Below, piece by piece: positions 26,850-35,811 of a stretch of DNA of 59,936 nt (position 1 is its first letter; every line of letters begins with the position of its first letter). Under the pieces are notes generated by a model. The model saw only the letters and a list, made by a program, of their open reading frames with translations, had not been told where the DNA came from and ran no database searches. A program made the translations under genes and the position numbers. Origin of the DNA: Fulvivirga sp. (GTDB lineage Bacteria > Bacteroidota > Bacteroidia > Cytophagales > Cyclobacteriaceae); NCBI GenBank assembly GCA_028280565.1, contig JANQLQ010000132.1:1-59936 (forward strand), written 5' to 3'.

Positions 26850-29114
26850 TCAGGATTGCAAAGCCTCTGCTATATAACCTGTAAAACTTTTAGAAAAAGG
26901 CTCATTGTAAAAGTTGAAATAGGTCTTGCTGTAAGCTTCAAAAATATGCTTGGCCTGGGCATGTTTTCCTTCCCTGAAAAAAAGATTGAGTTGATAATTT
27001 AAAGCCTGCTCGTTTAAAGGATCTAACGTGGTCACTGTCTCTGTCAACCACAACATCAATTTTTTGTTTTCCAGGCACTTGCCAGAATAATAACAGGGTA
27101 TCACCATTTCCAGGATTTCATTGGCAACCTCCCCTTTAAACCGATCGAGCCACTCGTATTCCAGTTTGGGAAGTAATGCTCCATTACCTACTATACCTAG
27201 CAAAGTAATCAATTGCTGCCCTGTTAATACCTGGTCGGGCAAGTCACTTTTAAAGACCTGGTAAGACTCCAGGTCACACAAAGTGAATGGCTGAAAATGG
27301 GCTTTCCACAGTTTGTCTTCATAGATAAGGCTGATACCGGTGTCCTTTGCTAGCAACTCCCGCAACCTGGCCACCTGGGTACCCCGGTTATTTTTAGCAC
27401 TTTCTGCTGTGTAACCTGCCCACAATATATTAGTCATCTCGCTGGTCTCTATACCGCCCCTGCGAAGGGTATAAAGTAAAATAAGTAAAATAAGCTCTTT
27501 TCTTTGAGGGGAAAGCCTGCTTGCCAGAGAGATCCCGCTTTGATTTTTTAATTCAAAACTTCCAAACACCCTAAGGTGGTAAGTGGGAATATCTTTGGCA
27601 GGTGATGACAGGGCGTCATTTGCTTGTATGGGTTTATGGGATTTTTTGTTTTTGATATGCCAAAAGATAGATAATAACAGCACAGCAAAAACGGGCAAGC
27701 CAAACAGCCAATAATCAATAGCCTTCCCTCCCGGTTGGTGGTTGTCCTGGTCAAAAACCAACCGTACCTCTTCATCGCTCAGGGCTCTTGTCCATATTTT
27801 GAGATCATCCATTTTTCCAACAAAGTACTCATCCCAAAGATTGGTACCGATAATCAATGATTGTGAAGTTGGCTTGATAGTGGATGCCGGAAGGGTATTG
27901 ATCAACCGGCCATTCAAATAAAAATAAATGAACTGGTCTGCATCGTAGACGAATGAAATGTGTGACCAGGTATTTTTCGGAATGGTCCTGGAATCGTTTA
28001 TGTGATCGTGGATATCAGGGGTTGTAAATACGAGCTGTCCATTCAAAATTTTTGCCGAAAAAGACTCTCCCATTCCTACAATGCTTCTATTGAACGAAAG
28101 CTCATAGGGATAAACCCATACCGAAATAGCGATTTCACTTTCAATATTGCCGAGCACGTTTCCAAAATCAATGTATTTTTCTCTGCCTGAAAACTCCCCG
28201 ACCCATCCCCTTTCCTGGTCTTTGATAAATTCTATATTGGCAAATCTGTGCGACAGGGATTGACCCGCGTTGTTGCCAAGGTTTTTATCAAAATCCAAAG
28301 CCAGCAGCAGCTCGTCGTTGAGCCTTCTTTTATGTGCTCTGAATACCTTAATGGATGATGCATTCTGCTGATTGAAATTGATCACATCCGGGGAAAACAT
28401 GTATCCACGTTTATAAGGGCGAACCCTGTTCACCTGGGTGTGAATTTTGCCGTTGCTTTTAAGATTTGTAGTATCCCAAGAGACCTGGCCCAGCTTTACA
28501 CCGTTTTCAATAACGATAGCATGGTAGTAGTTCTCATTGTTAATCGAATCGATGATCGGTTTTACTATCTCCGGACGGTCGGAAACAAAAATGTTTGGTA
28601 AATAACCTGAATCTCGGTATAGATCTCGAAGCCGCTTTTTAAGTGTTCGCACTGAAACAGCTGGATCATCTTCAAAAATCGTAAGATTGTTTGTGCTCAG
28701 CCGGTTTTCCCCAACGGGTTCTTTCAAGTAGCGGGAGGCATCCAGGTAATTACCGTCATAGCTGAAAACGTAAAGGTTACTGCCATTGCCAAACTTAGGG
28801 CCAAATACTGCATCATCGACAGATCCGCCATAAATAAATTCATTCAACTGCTTAAGATGATTCGGAGCGATCTTATCAAAGATCAAGATTAACTGTAAGC
28901 TGTCGGCGGCAAGAAAATCCTCTACCAGGTTAATTTCCTTGTCCGAGAAAGTATCGCCCTGCAAGAAAAAAGCCCTGTATCCTGTTTTAAGCTTTTCTTT
29001 GATATCTTCCGGGGAGGAATTGGCGAGGAAGCATTTTTCATCAAGATATTGCTGGGCAAGAGAAGCCCATGACCAAAAGGTAAGTAATGCAATAGCAATA
29101 GTTTTCGAAAACAT
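26850..29114 (-). CDS. Membrane-spanning LamG / winged-helix BTAD-like regulator
   Basis: About 754 residues from the Met at 29114. Order: signal peptide or N-terminal TM (KTIAIALLTFWSWASLAQ), a periplasmic region of about 250 residues of unknown type, a LamG jelly-roll domain (about 290-465, EIAISVWVYPYE ... VGKMDDLKIWTRALSDEEV), a TM helix (YWLFGLPVFAVLLLSIFWHI), and a cytoplasmic winged helix (LRVFGSFELKN, SPQRKELILLILLY) followed by a helical repeat part like SARP/BTAD activators (LNYQLNLFFREGKHAQAKHIFEAY). This is a one-component signal-to-DNA protein. It lies 97 bases upstream of the glycoside operon on the same strand and may control it. Confidence 0.78.
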   Translation of the reverse strand: MFSKTIAIALLTFWSWASLAQQYLDEKCFLANSSPEDIKEKLKTGYRAFFLQGDTFSDKEINLVEDFLAADSLQLILIFDKIAPNHLKQLNEFIYGGSVDDAVFGPKFGNGSNLYVFSYDGNYLDASRYLKEPVGENRLSTNNLTIFEDDPAVSVRTLKKRLRDLYRDSGYLPNIFVSDRPEIVKPIIDSINNENYYHAIVIENGVKLGQVSWDTTNLKSNGKIHTQVNRVRPYKRGYMFSPDVINFNQQNASSIKVFRAHKRRLNDELLLALDFDKNLGNNAGQSLSHRFANIEFIKDQERGWVGEFSGREKYIDFGNVLGNIESEIAISVWVYPYELSFNRSIVGMGESFSAKILNGQLVFTTPDIHDHINDSRTIPKNTWSHISFVYDADQFIYFYLNGRLINTLPASTIKPTSQSLIIGTNLWDEYFVGKMDDLKIWTRALSDEEVRLVFDQDNHQPGGKAIDYWLFGLPVFAVLLLSIFWHIKNKKSHKPIQANDALSSPAKDIPTYHLRVFGSFELKNQSGISLASRLSPQRKELILLILLYTLRRGGIETSEMTNILWAGYTAESAKNNRGTQVARLRELLAKDTGISLIYEDKLWKAHFQPFTLCDLESYQVFKSDLPDQVLTGQQLITLLGIVGNGALLPKLEYEWLDRFKGEVANEILEMVIPCYYSGKCLENKKLMLWLTETVTTLDPLNEQALNYQLNLFFREGKHAQAKHIFEAYSKTYFNFYNEPFSKSFTGYIAEALQS

Positions 29115-29223
29115 GTTCACCCGGATCACCAACATTAAAAACCAGCTTACCTCTTTAAAGATACCTATTTTGATACCCTTAAGATAAGCTATATATCAAT
29201 GATTTTCAGTGTATCAAAGACAT

Positions 29224-29251
29224 AAAAAAAGCCCCGGAAGCAGGGGTTTTT
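29224..29251. terminator. Bidirectional terminator hairpin
   Basis: CCCC (29232-29235) pairs with GGGG (29243-29246), flanked by a run of seven As and one of five Ts, so it works on both strands. It lies between the membrane regulator gene and the decayed IS region and would stop transcripts running into the regulator gene. Confidence 0.65.
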
Positions 29252-29309
29252 GAGGATTTCAAATCAAAAATTACCTGTAAACTCAAGTTAAAAATATCCG
29301 ATGAAAATT

Positions 29310-29570
29310 TTATTGCCGGAAGTAGGCTCTTTGGCCATCGGTTAACAAGGGAACGGGCGCTGCCTTTCCTGCTTTTTGGTTTGGTTTATCCTTGAGAAGA
29401 CCAACCAAGGGTTGCAGATAGGTTGTAGCATGAGGCAGCCCTTTTTCACCCAGGTTCAACCTATGATCCAGAAGAACCAGGCCAGGCCTGTGCTTCCCTG
29501 CCCGTGTCATCATATTGATCATGGCACCTTCTTTTTCGTCTATTAACCCGGGAAATCCATTTGGAGAGGG
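29310..29570 (-). pseudogene. Fragment of unknown origin, possibly sulfatase-like
   Basis: An open frame with its first Met at 29522 continues upstream without a stop to about 29570, so it looks like the 3' piece of a larger gene. The stretch GLVLLDHRLNLGEKGL faintly recalls the DHG...LGE region of sulfatases, but this is weak. It lies next to the IS1380 remnant, so truncation by past insertion or deletion is plausible. It could equally be a chance frame. Confidence 0.2.
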
Positions 29571-29640
29571 GGTAATTTGGGTGTAAGGTGTTATTTTGAG
29601 ATAGTTAGAAACAAAAACACACCTTACTAACTCCCCAAAT

Positions 29641-30232
29641 ATGAGCTATGAAGCTACCGCATTTTATCGAAGAAATACCCAAGTTTGCGTTGACTTTGCC
29701 GCGGGTGAGATCCGTTCAGACGGCGCGGTAGTTTTACTAGAAAAACTCGAGCGGCAACATAAACTCATCCAGTATTTCAGTGAGCACATGACCGATCGTC
29801 GTCATCCACTTCGCATCCTCCACAGCATGGATGTAACCCAGTTGAAAAATGATCCCCTCTTTGAAGATATCCTGGACGGGGAGATGGCCTCACAACCTAC
29901 CTTCGAGGTCTGAGAACAGTTTGGGCAAGCAGGGTATTGTTGAGCTTTGCCATACTTGGGTGGATCGTTATGTAGCTTCCCTGGCAGGTCGTCAAGAGCT
30001 TATGATTGATATCGACGCCACCGACGATCCTACCTATGGCCGCCAGCAATTATCGATGTTCAATGGGTATTATGGCCAGTGGATGTACAACGAGTTGTTC
30101 TTCCACGACGGCCAAACCGGTCAAATTATTGTTCCCGTCCTACGACCGGGCAACAGCCATATTTCTAAATGCTACATATGGCGTAAGGGTAGCCCTAATA
30201 TTCTAACTGTTCTTACCAGTAGGACCAGTTGA
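29641..30232 (+). pseudogene. IS1380-family transposase remnant (frameshifted, truncated)
   Basis: The first frame (29641-29913) gives a transposase N-terminus (SDGAVVLLEKLERQHKLI, DPLFEDILDGEMASQPT). Near 29896-29912 the match jumps to the +1 frame and continues (GIVELCHTWVDRYVASL, IDIDATDDPTYGRQQLSMF, NGYYGQWMYNELFF, VLRPGNSH), the catalytic-core pattern of IS1380 transposases. The match stops at about 30170, so over half of the usual length of some 430 residues is missing. Just upstream, 29577-29640 holds an imperfect inverted repeat (GTGTAAGGTGTTA versus ACACCTTAC) that may be the old IS end. Confidence 0.85.
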
Positions 30233-30276
30233 TGATCCAAGAGAGGTCAATTAAGGACTATTAAGGAATTTTAGTT

Positions 30277-30987
30277 TCACAAATGCAGTCCGCATTCCAC
30301 TTTGGCGGTATTTGCCCATCTCCCCGTACGTCCATGGCCTTTTGCGGTACAATGGGTACACCCGATGGAATCATATCCTTGGTTTACGAGCGGATGAGCC
30401 GGGAGATCATGGAGGTAAACATAAAGCTCCGCCTCCTCTTTGGTGATATCCAGGATGGGGTGAAACTTGACGATATCCCGTTTTTTCTCAAAAATATTGA
30501 GCTTGTCACGGTTTGCATTTTGATGTTTCATAAGGCCAGAGATCCAGAGCGTGTGCCTTTCCCTGAGTTCATTCACGGGTTGTACCTTATTTATGAAGCA
30601 GCATAGATCATGATTCTTTTGCCAGGTCCGGTTTTCATGGGTAAAGCGGGACCGGTTCGGTTTAGCGCTGACATCAATCACATTTAGCCCTAAATGCTGG
30701 GCCAGTTGGTTTCTGTAAGCAATGGTTTCTTTAAAATGGTGGGTAGTGTCCACAAAATAAACGGGATGCCCTGGCTTCACCTTACTGAGCATGTGTAACA
30801 ATATAGCCGAAGACGCCCCGAAAGAAGAAGTCATGAGTATCTCCCGAGCGGGAAAACTGTCAAAAAGTAATTCCAGCCGTTCCCACGGGGTCAACGGTTT
30901 ATATCGCTCATTCAATGTCCCGATCAGTGACTCCTTGTTACGAGTGTTGTGATGCCGTTCGCGCTTCAATTCTCCTGCTACGATCAT
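30277..30987 (-). CDS. cysH: Phosphoadenylyl/adenylyl-sulfate reductase CysH
   Basis: 236 residues. The N-terminal alpha-hydrolase fold has a PP-motif variant MTSSFGASSAILLHM (52-66). Four cysteines that bind a 4Fe-4S cluster in APS-type reductases are present as Cys129-Cys130 (HDLCCFINK) and Cys210/Cys213 (IGCTHCT). The catalytic cysteine is Cys232 in the C-terminal ECGLH motif. The double-Cys motifs favour adenylyl sulfate (APS) over PAPS as substrate. It makes sulfite for the sulfite reductase encoded upstream, and is the last gene of the sulfur operon. The genes that make APS are not in the window. Confidence 0.94.
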   Translation of the reverse strand: MIVAGELKRERHHNTRNKESLIGTLNERYKPLTPWERLELLFDSFPAREILMTSSFGASSAILLHMLSKVKPGHPVYFVDTTHHFKETIAYRNQLAQHLGLNVIDVSAKPNRSRFTHENRTWQKNHDLCCFINKVQPVNELRERHTLWISGLMKHQNANRDKLNIFEKKRDIVKFHPILDITKEEAELYVYLHDLPAHPLVNQGYDSIGCTHCTAKGHGRTGRWANTAKVECGLHL

Positions 30988-31011
30988 TTATTTATTTCTT
31001 TTAACTATTGT

Positions 31012-31770
31012 TTACCGGGTATACTCTTTTTCTACCGTTTTGACGAGTTCATAAAAATGTTCATGGGTGCCCACTGCCTCTCCAATTACGATGAGCGCCG
31101 GTGCGGGGGGATTGTGTTCCCTTTTTAATGCCATCAAATCATGGACATGGCCGAAAAGTATTTGGCCGTCCGGCAATGAGCCTTTGGAAATAATAGCCGC
31201 CGGGGTACTCGTTTTCCCTGCCGCGGCATACGCTTTTACAATAGATTCCAGTTTTCCCAGCCCCATGAGAAAAATACCTGTGGCGGTAGATTGGGCTACA
31301 AGTCTCACATCTTTCGATAACTCCCCGGAGGATGTGGTGGCGGTCACTACCCAAAAGCTCTCGTTGATACCCCTGCGCGTAAGGGGCACGCCATAATACC
31401 CTGGCAGCGTAATACTCGAGATCCCGGGTACTACTGCTACAGGAATATTAAACGTTTCGGCATACTCTGCTTCTTCTTTTCCCCGGGCAAACACAAACGG
31501 ATCTCCGCCCTTAAGCCTCACCACATGCCCTTCGTTTAAAGCAAAATCTACGATCAGGCGGTTGATCTCTTCTTGTTTGAAACTGTGCTGTCCTGCACGT
31601 TTGCCTACATACACCTTTCTCGCCTTCTTGGGAGCATGGTTCAGAAGGTCCGGGTGTACCAGCGCATCGTAAAGCACCACGTCTGCAGTGACCAATGCCT
31701 TTACACCTTTAATGCTGATCAAATCCGGGTCACCGGGCCCTGCTCCTACCAATGTTAATTTTGAATTCAT
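31012..31770 (-). CDS. cobA: Uroporphyrinogen-III C-methyltransferase (SUMT)
   Basis: 252 residues of the tetrapyrrole methyltransferase family: GAGPGDPDLISIKG (8-21), VVLYDALVHPDLL, VRLKGGDPFVFARG (about 80-93), and the VPGISS loop. It methylates uroporphyrinogen III at C2 and C7 using SAM, giving precorrin-2 for siroheme, the cofactor of the sulfite reductase whose gene ends two bases before it. It is a SUMT-only protein without the CysG dehydrogenase/ferrochelatase part. The 25-base gap to cysH fits one operon. Confidence 0.94.
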   Translation of the reverse strand: MNSKLTLVGAGPGDPDLISIKGVKALVTADVVLYDALVHPDLLNHAPKKARKVYVGKRAGQHSFKQEEINRLIVDFALNEGHVVRLKGGDPFVFARGKEEAEYAETFNIPVAVVPGISSITLPGYYGVPLTRRGINESFWVVTATTSSGELSKDVRLVAQSTATGIFLMGLGKLESIVKAYAAAGKTSTPAAIISKGSLPDGQILFGHVHDLMALKREHNPPAPALIVIGEAVGTHEHFYELVKTVEKEYTR

Positions 31771-31772
31771 AA

Positions 31773-33932
31773 TTATGCTTTGTAATAGTTATCAACGACT
31801 AGTTTTTCTTGGTTAGCTTCGCCTGCATTGACCTGCAACTGGCGGAATTTTTTTACGCGGTCGAGGAATGAACCTGCAATTTCATGGTACTCCCTGGCAA
31901 ACCCCTCGTTGGGTTCTTTCTTATTCAGGGACAATACCGTTTCTTCAAACGACCCTTTCCAGTGGAACCTGTCACTCTTCACAAAGTGCTCATTAAAGTC
32001 CCGTAAAATACCAATGTGTGTATTGCAGTGTTGATCTTCGCTGAGCAGCAGTGCTTTCGCTCCTATGATCAAGGTATTATAGCTATCGTAAATAGCTCCT
32101 GCCCAATGGTTTTCATGCAGGGCGGTGGATGATTTATCCCATTTTTCCTGGGCATCATTGATAATAGTACCAACTACATCTAATGTCACACCGGCACATT
32201 CGCCTACCCCAATTTCTGGGACAAACTGCTCGGAATGTCCCCAATCCACGTAATCTTCCGGGGCCAGGGCTTTAACATCCGCAAACTCTTTGAGCAAGTT
32301 GTAGAAATACATCTTTCCTTGCTGTTGATAGTAGGTATTGAAGTACGCTTCGTCCCCGGCATTGGCTTGGTAATCCTGCAAGATCGCCTTAAGTGCGGCA
32401 GGTATCTTTTTGCTAGGCAGCTTGATCACTTTATCTGCAATGAACCCTTTACCGGAATCATCTACTCCGCCACCGATCACCACTTGTAAAGCGGGGATGA
32501 CCAAGGTGCCATTTTTAATAGAGCTGCCATGAAATCCTATATTGGCCACCATATGTTGTCCGCAAGAATTCATACATCCGCTGATCTTAATAGCGATATC
32601 ATTTTCCACGACAAGCTCCTTGAATTCCTCGCGGATCATCTCTTCCAGCACAAGGCTAATGTCGGTGCTATTGGTCACACCGAGGTTACAGGTATCGGTA
32701 CCGGGGCATGCCGTGATGTCTGCTATCGTCTCCGCCCCGGGCCGGGAAAGGTTGAGCTTGTCCAGCTCTTGGTAGATCACAGGGAGTAGCTCCGGGCGAA
32801 CGTATTTGATCAGAATACCTTGCTGGATCGTCACTCGCATGTCATCCGCGGCATAGGTTTTCACCAACTGGGCCAGCTTCCGGGCAGTTTCCGCATGGAT
32901 GTTGCCCAGGTCAATTTTGAGCTTAATGCTAAAAAAACCCGTTTGCTTCTGTTCAAAAACGTTGGTTTTTAACCAATAATCATACTTGGCCGGGTCGTCA
33001 ATGGTTACCTCCTGCACCGGTGGACTGCTGGGAGGAAGGGCCTCTTTGACCGTGGTAATATCAATTGGATAAGTCTTATAAGGCAGCGCGGTACGCTCTT
33101 CCTCTACCAGTTGCCGGAATTTCTCCAATCCCAGTCCTTTTTTACCTTCTACCAAGAATTTCAGGCGCGCTTTAAAGCGCTTTTCTCGCTCCCCGTAACG
33201 GTCAAATACTCGAAGACTCGCCTCTATAAAAGGAATGATCTTATCTTCTTCCAAAAACTCGTAAGCCGTTTGGGCCAGCATGGCTTGGGCTCCGAGCCCA
33301 CCTCCCACGAGTACCTTAAAGCCGCGGACCGTATTTCCACCCACCTCACGAATACGAGGAATGAATCCGAAGTCATGCAAAAACGCAAAAGCCGAATCCT
33401 TCTCGCTAGAGGAAAAGGCCATCTTTATTTTGCGCCCCATATCCTGGCACACAGGATTACGTAAGAAGTATTCAAAAACGGCCTGGGCATACGGCGCTAC
33501 ATCGAAGGGCTCATCCGGGTCTATGCCGGCTTTGGCAGAAGCGGTAATGTTTCTTACCGTGTTCCCGCAAGCTTCACGGGTAGTGATCCCTACTTCTTCC
33601 AATTGGCTCCACAAAGCAGGGGTATCTTCTAACTTGATGTAGTGCAACTGGACATTCTGGCGAGTGGTTAAATGCAGGTTGCCGTTGGTGTACTTTTCAG
33701 AAAGGTCAGCCAACCTTACGAGCTGTTCCGTTGTGATCTTGCCAAAGGGTAATTTAATACGGAACATTTGTACTCCCTGTTGGCGCTGCCCATAAACTCC
33801 GCGTGCCAGCCGAAATGCTTTAAAGCGCTCCTCGGCAATCTCACCTTTTCGGAAACTCTCTATTTTACCTTGTAGCTCGGTAATGTCTTTCTTGGCGACT
33901 TCACTTACTTTTTCGCTGATGGTTATGCTCAT
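31773..33932 (-). CDS. sir: Ferredoxin-type sulfite reductase with C-terminal HEPN-like extension
   Basis: 719 residues. It has two nitrite/sulfite reductase half-domain repeats (about 55-300 and 330-560). The 4Fe-4S/siroheme cysteines are Cys409 and Cys415 (ACPGTDTCNLG) and Cys453 and Cys457 (GCMNSCGQH). Siroheme-contacting basic motifs include HLTTRQNVQLH. It reduces sulfite to sulfide with six electrons, probably from the ferredoxin encoded upstream. The last 130 or so residues (from about 590, HENHWAGAIYDSYNTLIIGAKALLL) are a helical extension resembling HEPN domains, beyond the usual length of about 570. Nitrite could be an alternative substrate, but the operon argues for sulfite. Confidence 0.93.
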   Translation of the reverse strand: MSITISEKVSEVAKKDITELQGKIESFRKGEIAEERFKAFRLARGVYGQRQQGVQMFRIKLPFGKITTEQLVRLADLSEKYTNGNLHLTTRQNVQLHYIKLEDTPALWSQLEEVGITTREACGNTVRNITASAKAGIDPDEPFDVAPYAQAVFEYFLRNPVCQDMGRKIKMAFSSSEKDSAFAFLHDFGFIPRIREVGGNTVRGFKVLVGGGLGAQAMLAQTAYEFLEEDKIIPFIEASLRVFDRYGEREKRFKARLKFLVEGKKGLGLEKFRQLVEEERTALPYKTYPIDITTVKEALPPSSPPVQEVTIDDPAKYDYWLKTNVFEQKQTGFFSIKLKIDLGNIHAETARKLAQLVKTYAADDMRVTIQQGILIKYVRPELLPVIYQELDKLNLSRPGAETIADITACPGTDTCNLGVTNSTDISLVLEEMIREEFKELVVENDIAIKISGCMNSCGQHMVANIGFHGSSIKNGTLVIPALQVVIGGGVDDSGKGFIADKVIKLPSKKIPAALKAILQDYQANAGDEAYFNTYYQQQGKMYFYNLLKEFADVKALAPEDYVDWGHSEQFVPEIGVGECAGVTLDVVGTIINDAQEKWDKSSTALHENHWAGAIYDSYNTLIIGAKALLLSEDQHCNTHIGILRDFNEHFVKSDRFHWKGSFEETVLSLNKKEPNEGFAREYHEIAGSFLDRVKKFRQLQVNAGEANQEKLVVDNYYKA

Positions 33933-33988
33933 TTTTTAATGTTTTTAGTTCAATGTTTTTATCGTGGGTATGTATCCTGTCATGAATT

Positions 33989-34023
33989 AAAAAGGCCTTT
34001 GAAGATGTCTATCCGCAAAGGCC
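33989..34023 (-). terminator. Attenuator terminator before sulfite reductase gene
   Basis: On the minus strand GGCCTTTG (34023-34016) pairs perfectly with CAAAGGCC (34001-33994) and is followed at once by five Ts (33993-33989). This rho-independent terminator stands inside the untranslated region between metZ and the sulfite reductase gene, 56 bases before its start codon. It must be bypassed for the last three genes of the operon to be read. Confidence 0.88.
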
Positions 34024-34038
34024 CCGTGATTAGATTGT

Positions 34039-34118
34039 AGCCTTTTCCAGATCAGCGGACAGTAAAATCCCTGTAACAGCAACAAATACAAATACAGCAA
34101 CCGGGATTCTTAAAGGCT
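34039..34118 (-). promoter_or_regulatory. Alternative pairing segments of a cysteine attenuator
   Basis: Segment 1, AGCCTTT (34118-34112), lies in codons 2-4 of the small leader ORF. Segment 2, AAAGGCT (34045-34039), lies seven bases after the leader stop codon. Segment 2 can pair either with segment 1, leaving the terminator free, or with GCCTTT in the 5' arm of the terminator at 34016-34023, which would prevent the terminator. This is the 1:2 / 2:3 / 3:4 logic of the trp attenuator. The pairing is read from the sequence; the mechanism is inferred. Confidence 0.7.
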
Positions 34119-34123
34119 TTCAT
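34052..34123 (-). CDS. Cysteine-rich attenuator leader peptide (23 residues)
   Basis: A short ORF with ATG at 34123 and TGA at 34054-34052. Codons 9-16 read Cys-Cys-Ile-Cys-Ile-Cys-Cys-Cys, six cysteines in eight codons. It begins 30 bases after the metZ stop and is followed by the alternative pairing segments and the terminator, so a ribosome paused on cysteine codons would cover segment 1 and favour antitermination. When cysteine is plentiful the ribosome would reach the stop codon, mask segment 2 and let the terminator form. Peptide function other than regulation is unlikely. No other reading of this 220-base gap explains the arrangement. Confidence 0.82.
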   Translation of the reverse strand: MKAFKNPGCCICICCCYRDFTVR

Positions 34124-34152
34124 CTTCCTTATTTTTTGCTTTATGACTACAT

Positions 34153-35358
34153 TTATAATTCATTTACCACCGTAGTGGCCAATTTCGATTGCCCTAGGGC
34201 GTTTTCTATATCTTCTAAAATATCATTGACATTTTCGAGCCCAACGGACACCCGGACCAATCCCGGGGTAATCCCTACTTGCAGGCGCTCCTCATCTGTA
34301 AGCTTAGAATGCGTAGTAGAAGCCGGGTGCGTGGCGATCGTTCGGGTGTCTCCAAGGTTAGCCGTCAACGAGATCATGTTAAGATGATCTAAAAAACTCT
34401 TTCCTCGCTCCAGTCCGCCTTTCACCTCGAAGGTGATAAGTCCTCCACCGTATTTCATTTGTTTTTGGGCTAGATCGTATTGAGGGTGGGACTTCAAAAA
34501 GGGGTATTTTACGGCAGATAACTCTTCGTGTCCTTCCAGGTACTCCGCAATCCTCAACGCATTTTCGCAATGTTTCTCCATACGTACTGGTAGAGTCTCC
34601 AAGCTCTTGGATAACAACCAAGCATTAAAGGGAGACAAAGCGGGGCCCGTATGGCGCGCGAAAAACCGAACCTTCTCGATCAAATCGCGATCACCGAGTA
34701 TGGCCCCGCCGATGGTTCTTCCTTGTCCGTCGATAAATTTTGTAGCCGAATGACATACTAGGTGAGCGCCATAAGCTGCTGGTTTTTGTAAGTAAGGCGT
34801 AGCGAAGCAGTTGTCGACATTCAGGATCAGCCCGTGATGATCGGCCAACTCTCCCAGCCATTCCAGGTCAACCAGGTCGAGCCCGGGATTAGAGGGAGTC
34901 TCTACGAAGATCATTTTGGTGTTAGGCCGGATCAGTGACTCCCACATTTCGGCTTTGTCAATATCGGCATAGGTATGTTCTATGCCCCATTTGGTAAAGA
35001 TCTGCGTGAGAATTTGATGAGTAGAGCCAAACAATGAGCGAGAAGCCAAAATATGATCACCTTGCTGTAGCAGCGCTGCCATACTGCTGAACATAGCGGA
35101 CATACCGGAGGCCGTAGCCACACCATCTTCAGTCCCTTCCAAACGCGCCAGCTTTTCAATGAAATCATTAGTATTGGGATTAGAAAAGCGGGTATAGATG
35201 TTACCTTCCACCTCATCCGCAAACATGGCCCGGGCATGCTCGGCATCTTCAAAGGTGAAGCTTGACGTCATGTAGATCGGGGCAGCGTGCTCGCGATGCA
35301 GGCTGTTATCCGTTTGGATACGTACCGCTTGGGTCTCAAAATGCTTCTTCTCACTCAT
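34153..35358 (-). CDS. metZ: O-succinylhomoserine sulfhydrylase (MetZ-type Cys/Met metabolism PLP enzyme)
   Basis: 401 residues of the Cys/Met-metabolism PLP family. Seen: YTRFSNPNTNDFIEKLARLEG (substrate and PLP-contact region), ATASGMSAMF, FVETPSNPGLDLVDL, VDNCFATPYLQ, and the PLP lysine Lys207 in CHSATKFIDGQGRTIGG. The GQGR context is typical of MetZ, which makes homocysteine from an activated homoserine and sulfide. Cystathionine gamma-synthase is the main alternative. It lies nine bases after the ferredoxin gene and feeds sulfide from the same operon into methionine and SAM, matching the upstream SAM riboswitch. Confidence 0.88.
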   Translation of the reverse strand: MSEKKHFETQAVRIQTDNSLHREHAAPIYMTSSFTFEDAEHARAMFADEVEGNIYTRFSNPNTNDFIEKLARLEGTEDGVATASGMSAMFSSMAALLQQGDHILASRSLFGSTHQILTQIFTKWGIEHTYADIDKAEMWESLIRPNTKMIFVETPSNPGLDLVDLEWLGELADHHGLILNVDNCFATPYLQKPAAYGAHLVCHSATKFIDGQGRTIGGAILGDRDLIEKVRFFARHTGPALSPFNAWLLSKSLETLPVRMEKHCENALRIAEYLEGHEELSAVKYPFLKSHPQYDLAQKQMKYGGGLITFEVKGGLERGKSFLDHLNMISLTANLGDTRTIATHPASTTHSKLTDEERLQVGITPGLVRVSVGLENVNDILEDIENALGQSKLATTVVNEL

Positions 35359-35367
35359 GGATATGTA

Positions 35368-35724
<357 letters not shown>

Positions 35725-35811
35725 TTAAAAGTTTGGATAAAATAAATCGAGAGGACTGACCTTTAGGACCAGCCTAGGACTACTTAACCAAGAAGACCTA
35801 TTGAATAGATA

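Noticed and set aside
29577-29640. Inverted repeat before the transposase as a riboswitch-like leader
   Set aside because: It is better explained as the remains of an IS end; no conserved motif of an RNA class is visible.
35775-35784. CCTAGG-centred palindrome after the poly-Cys leader as a terminator
   Set aside because: The stem is too short and no T tract follows.
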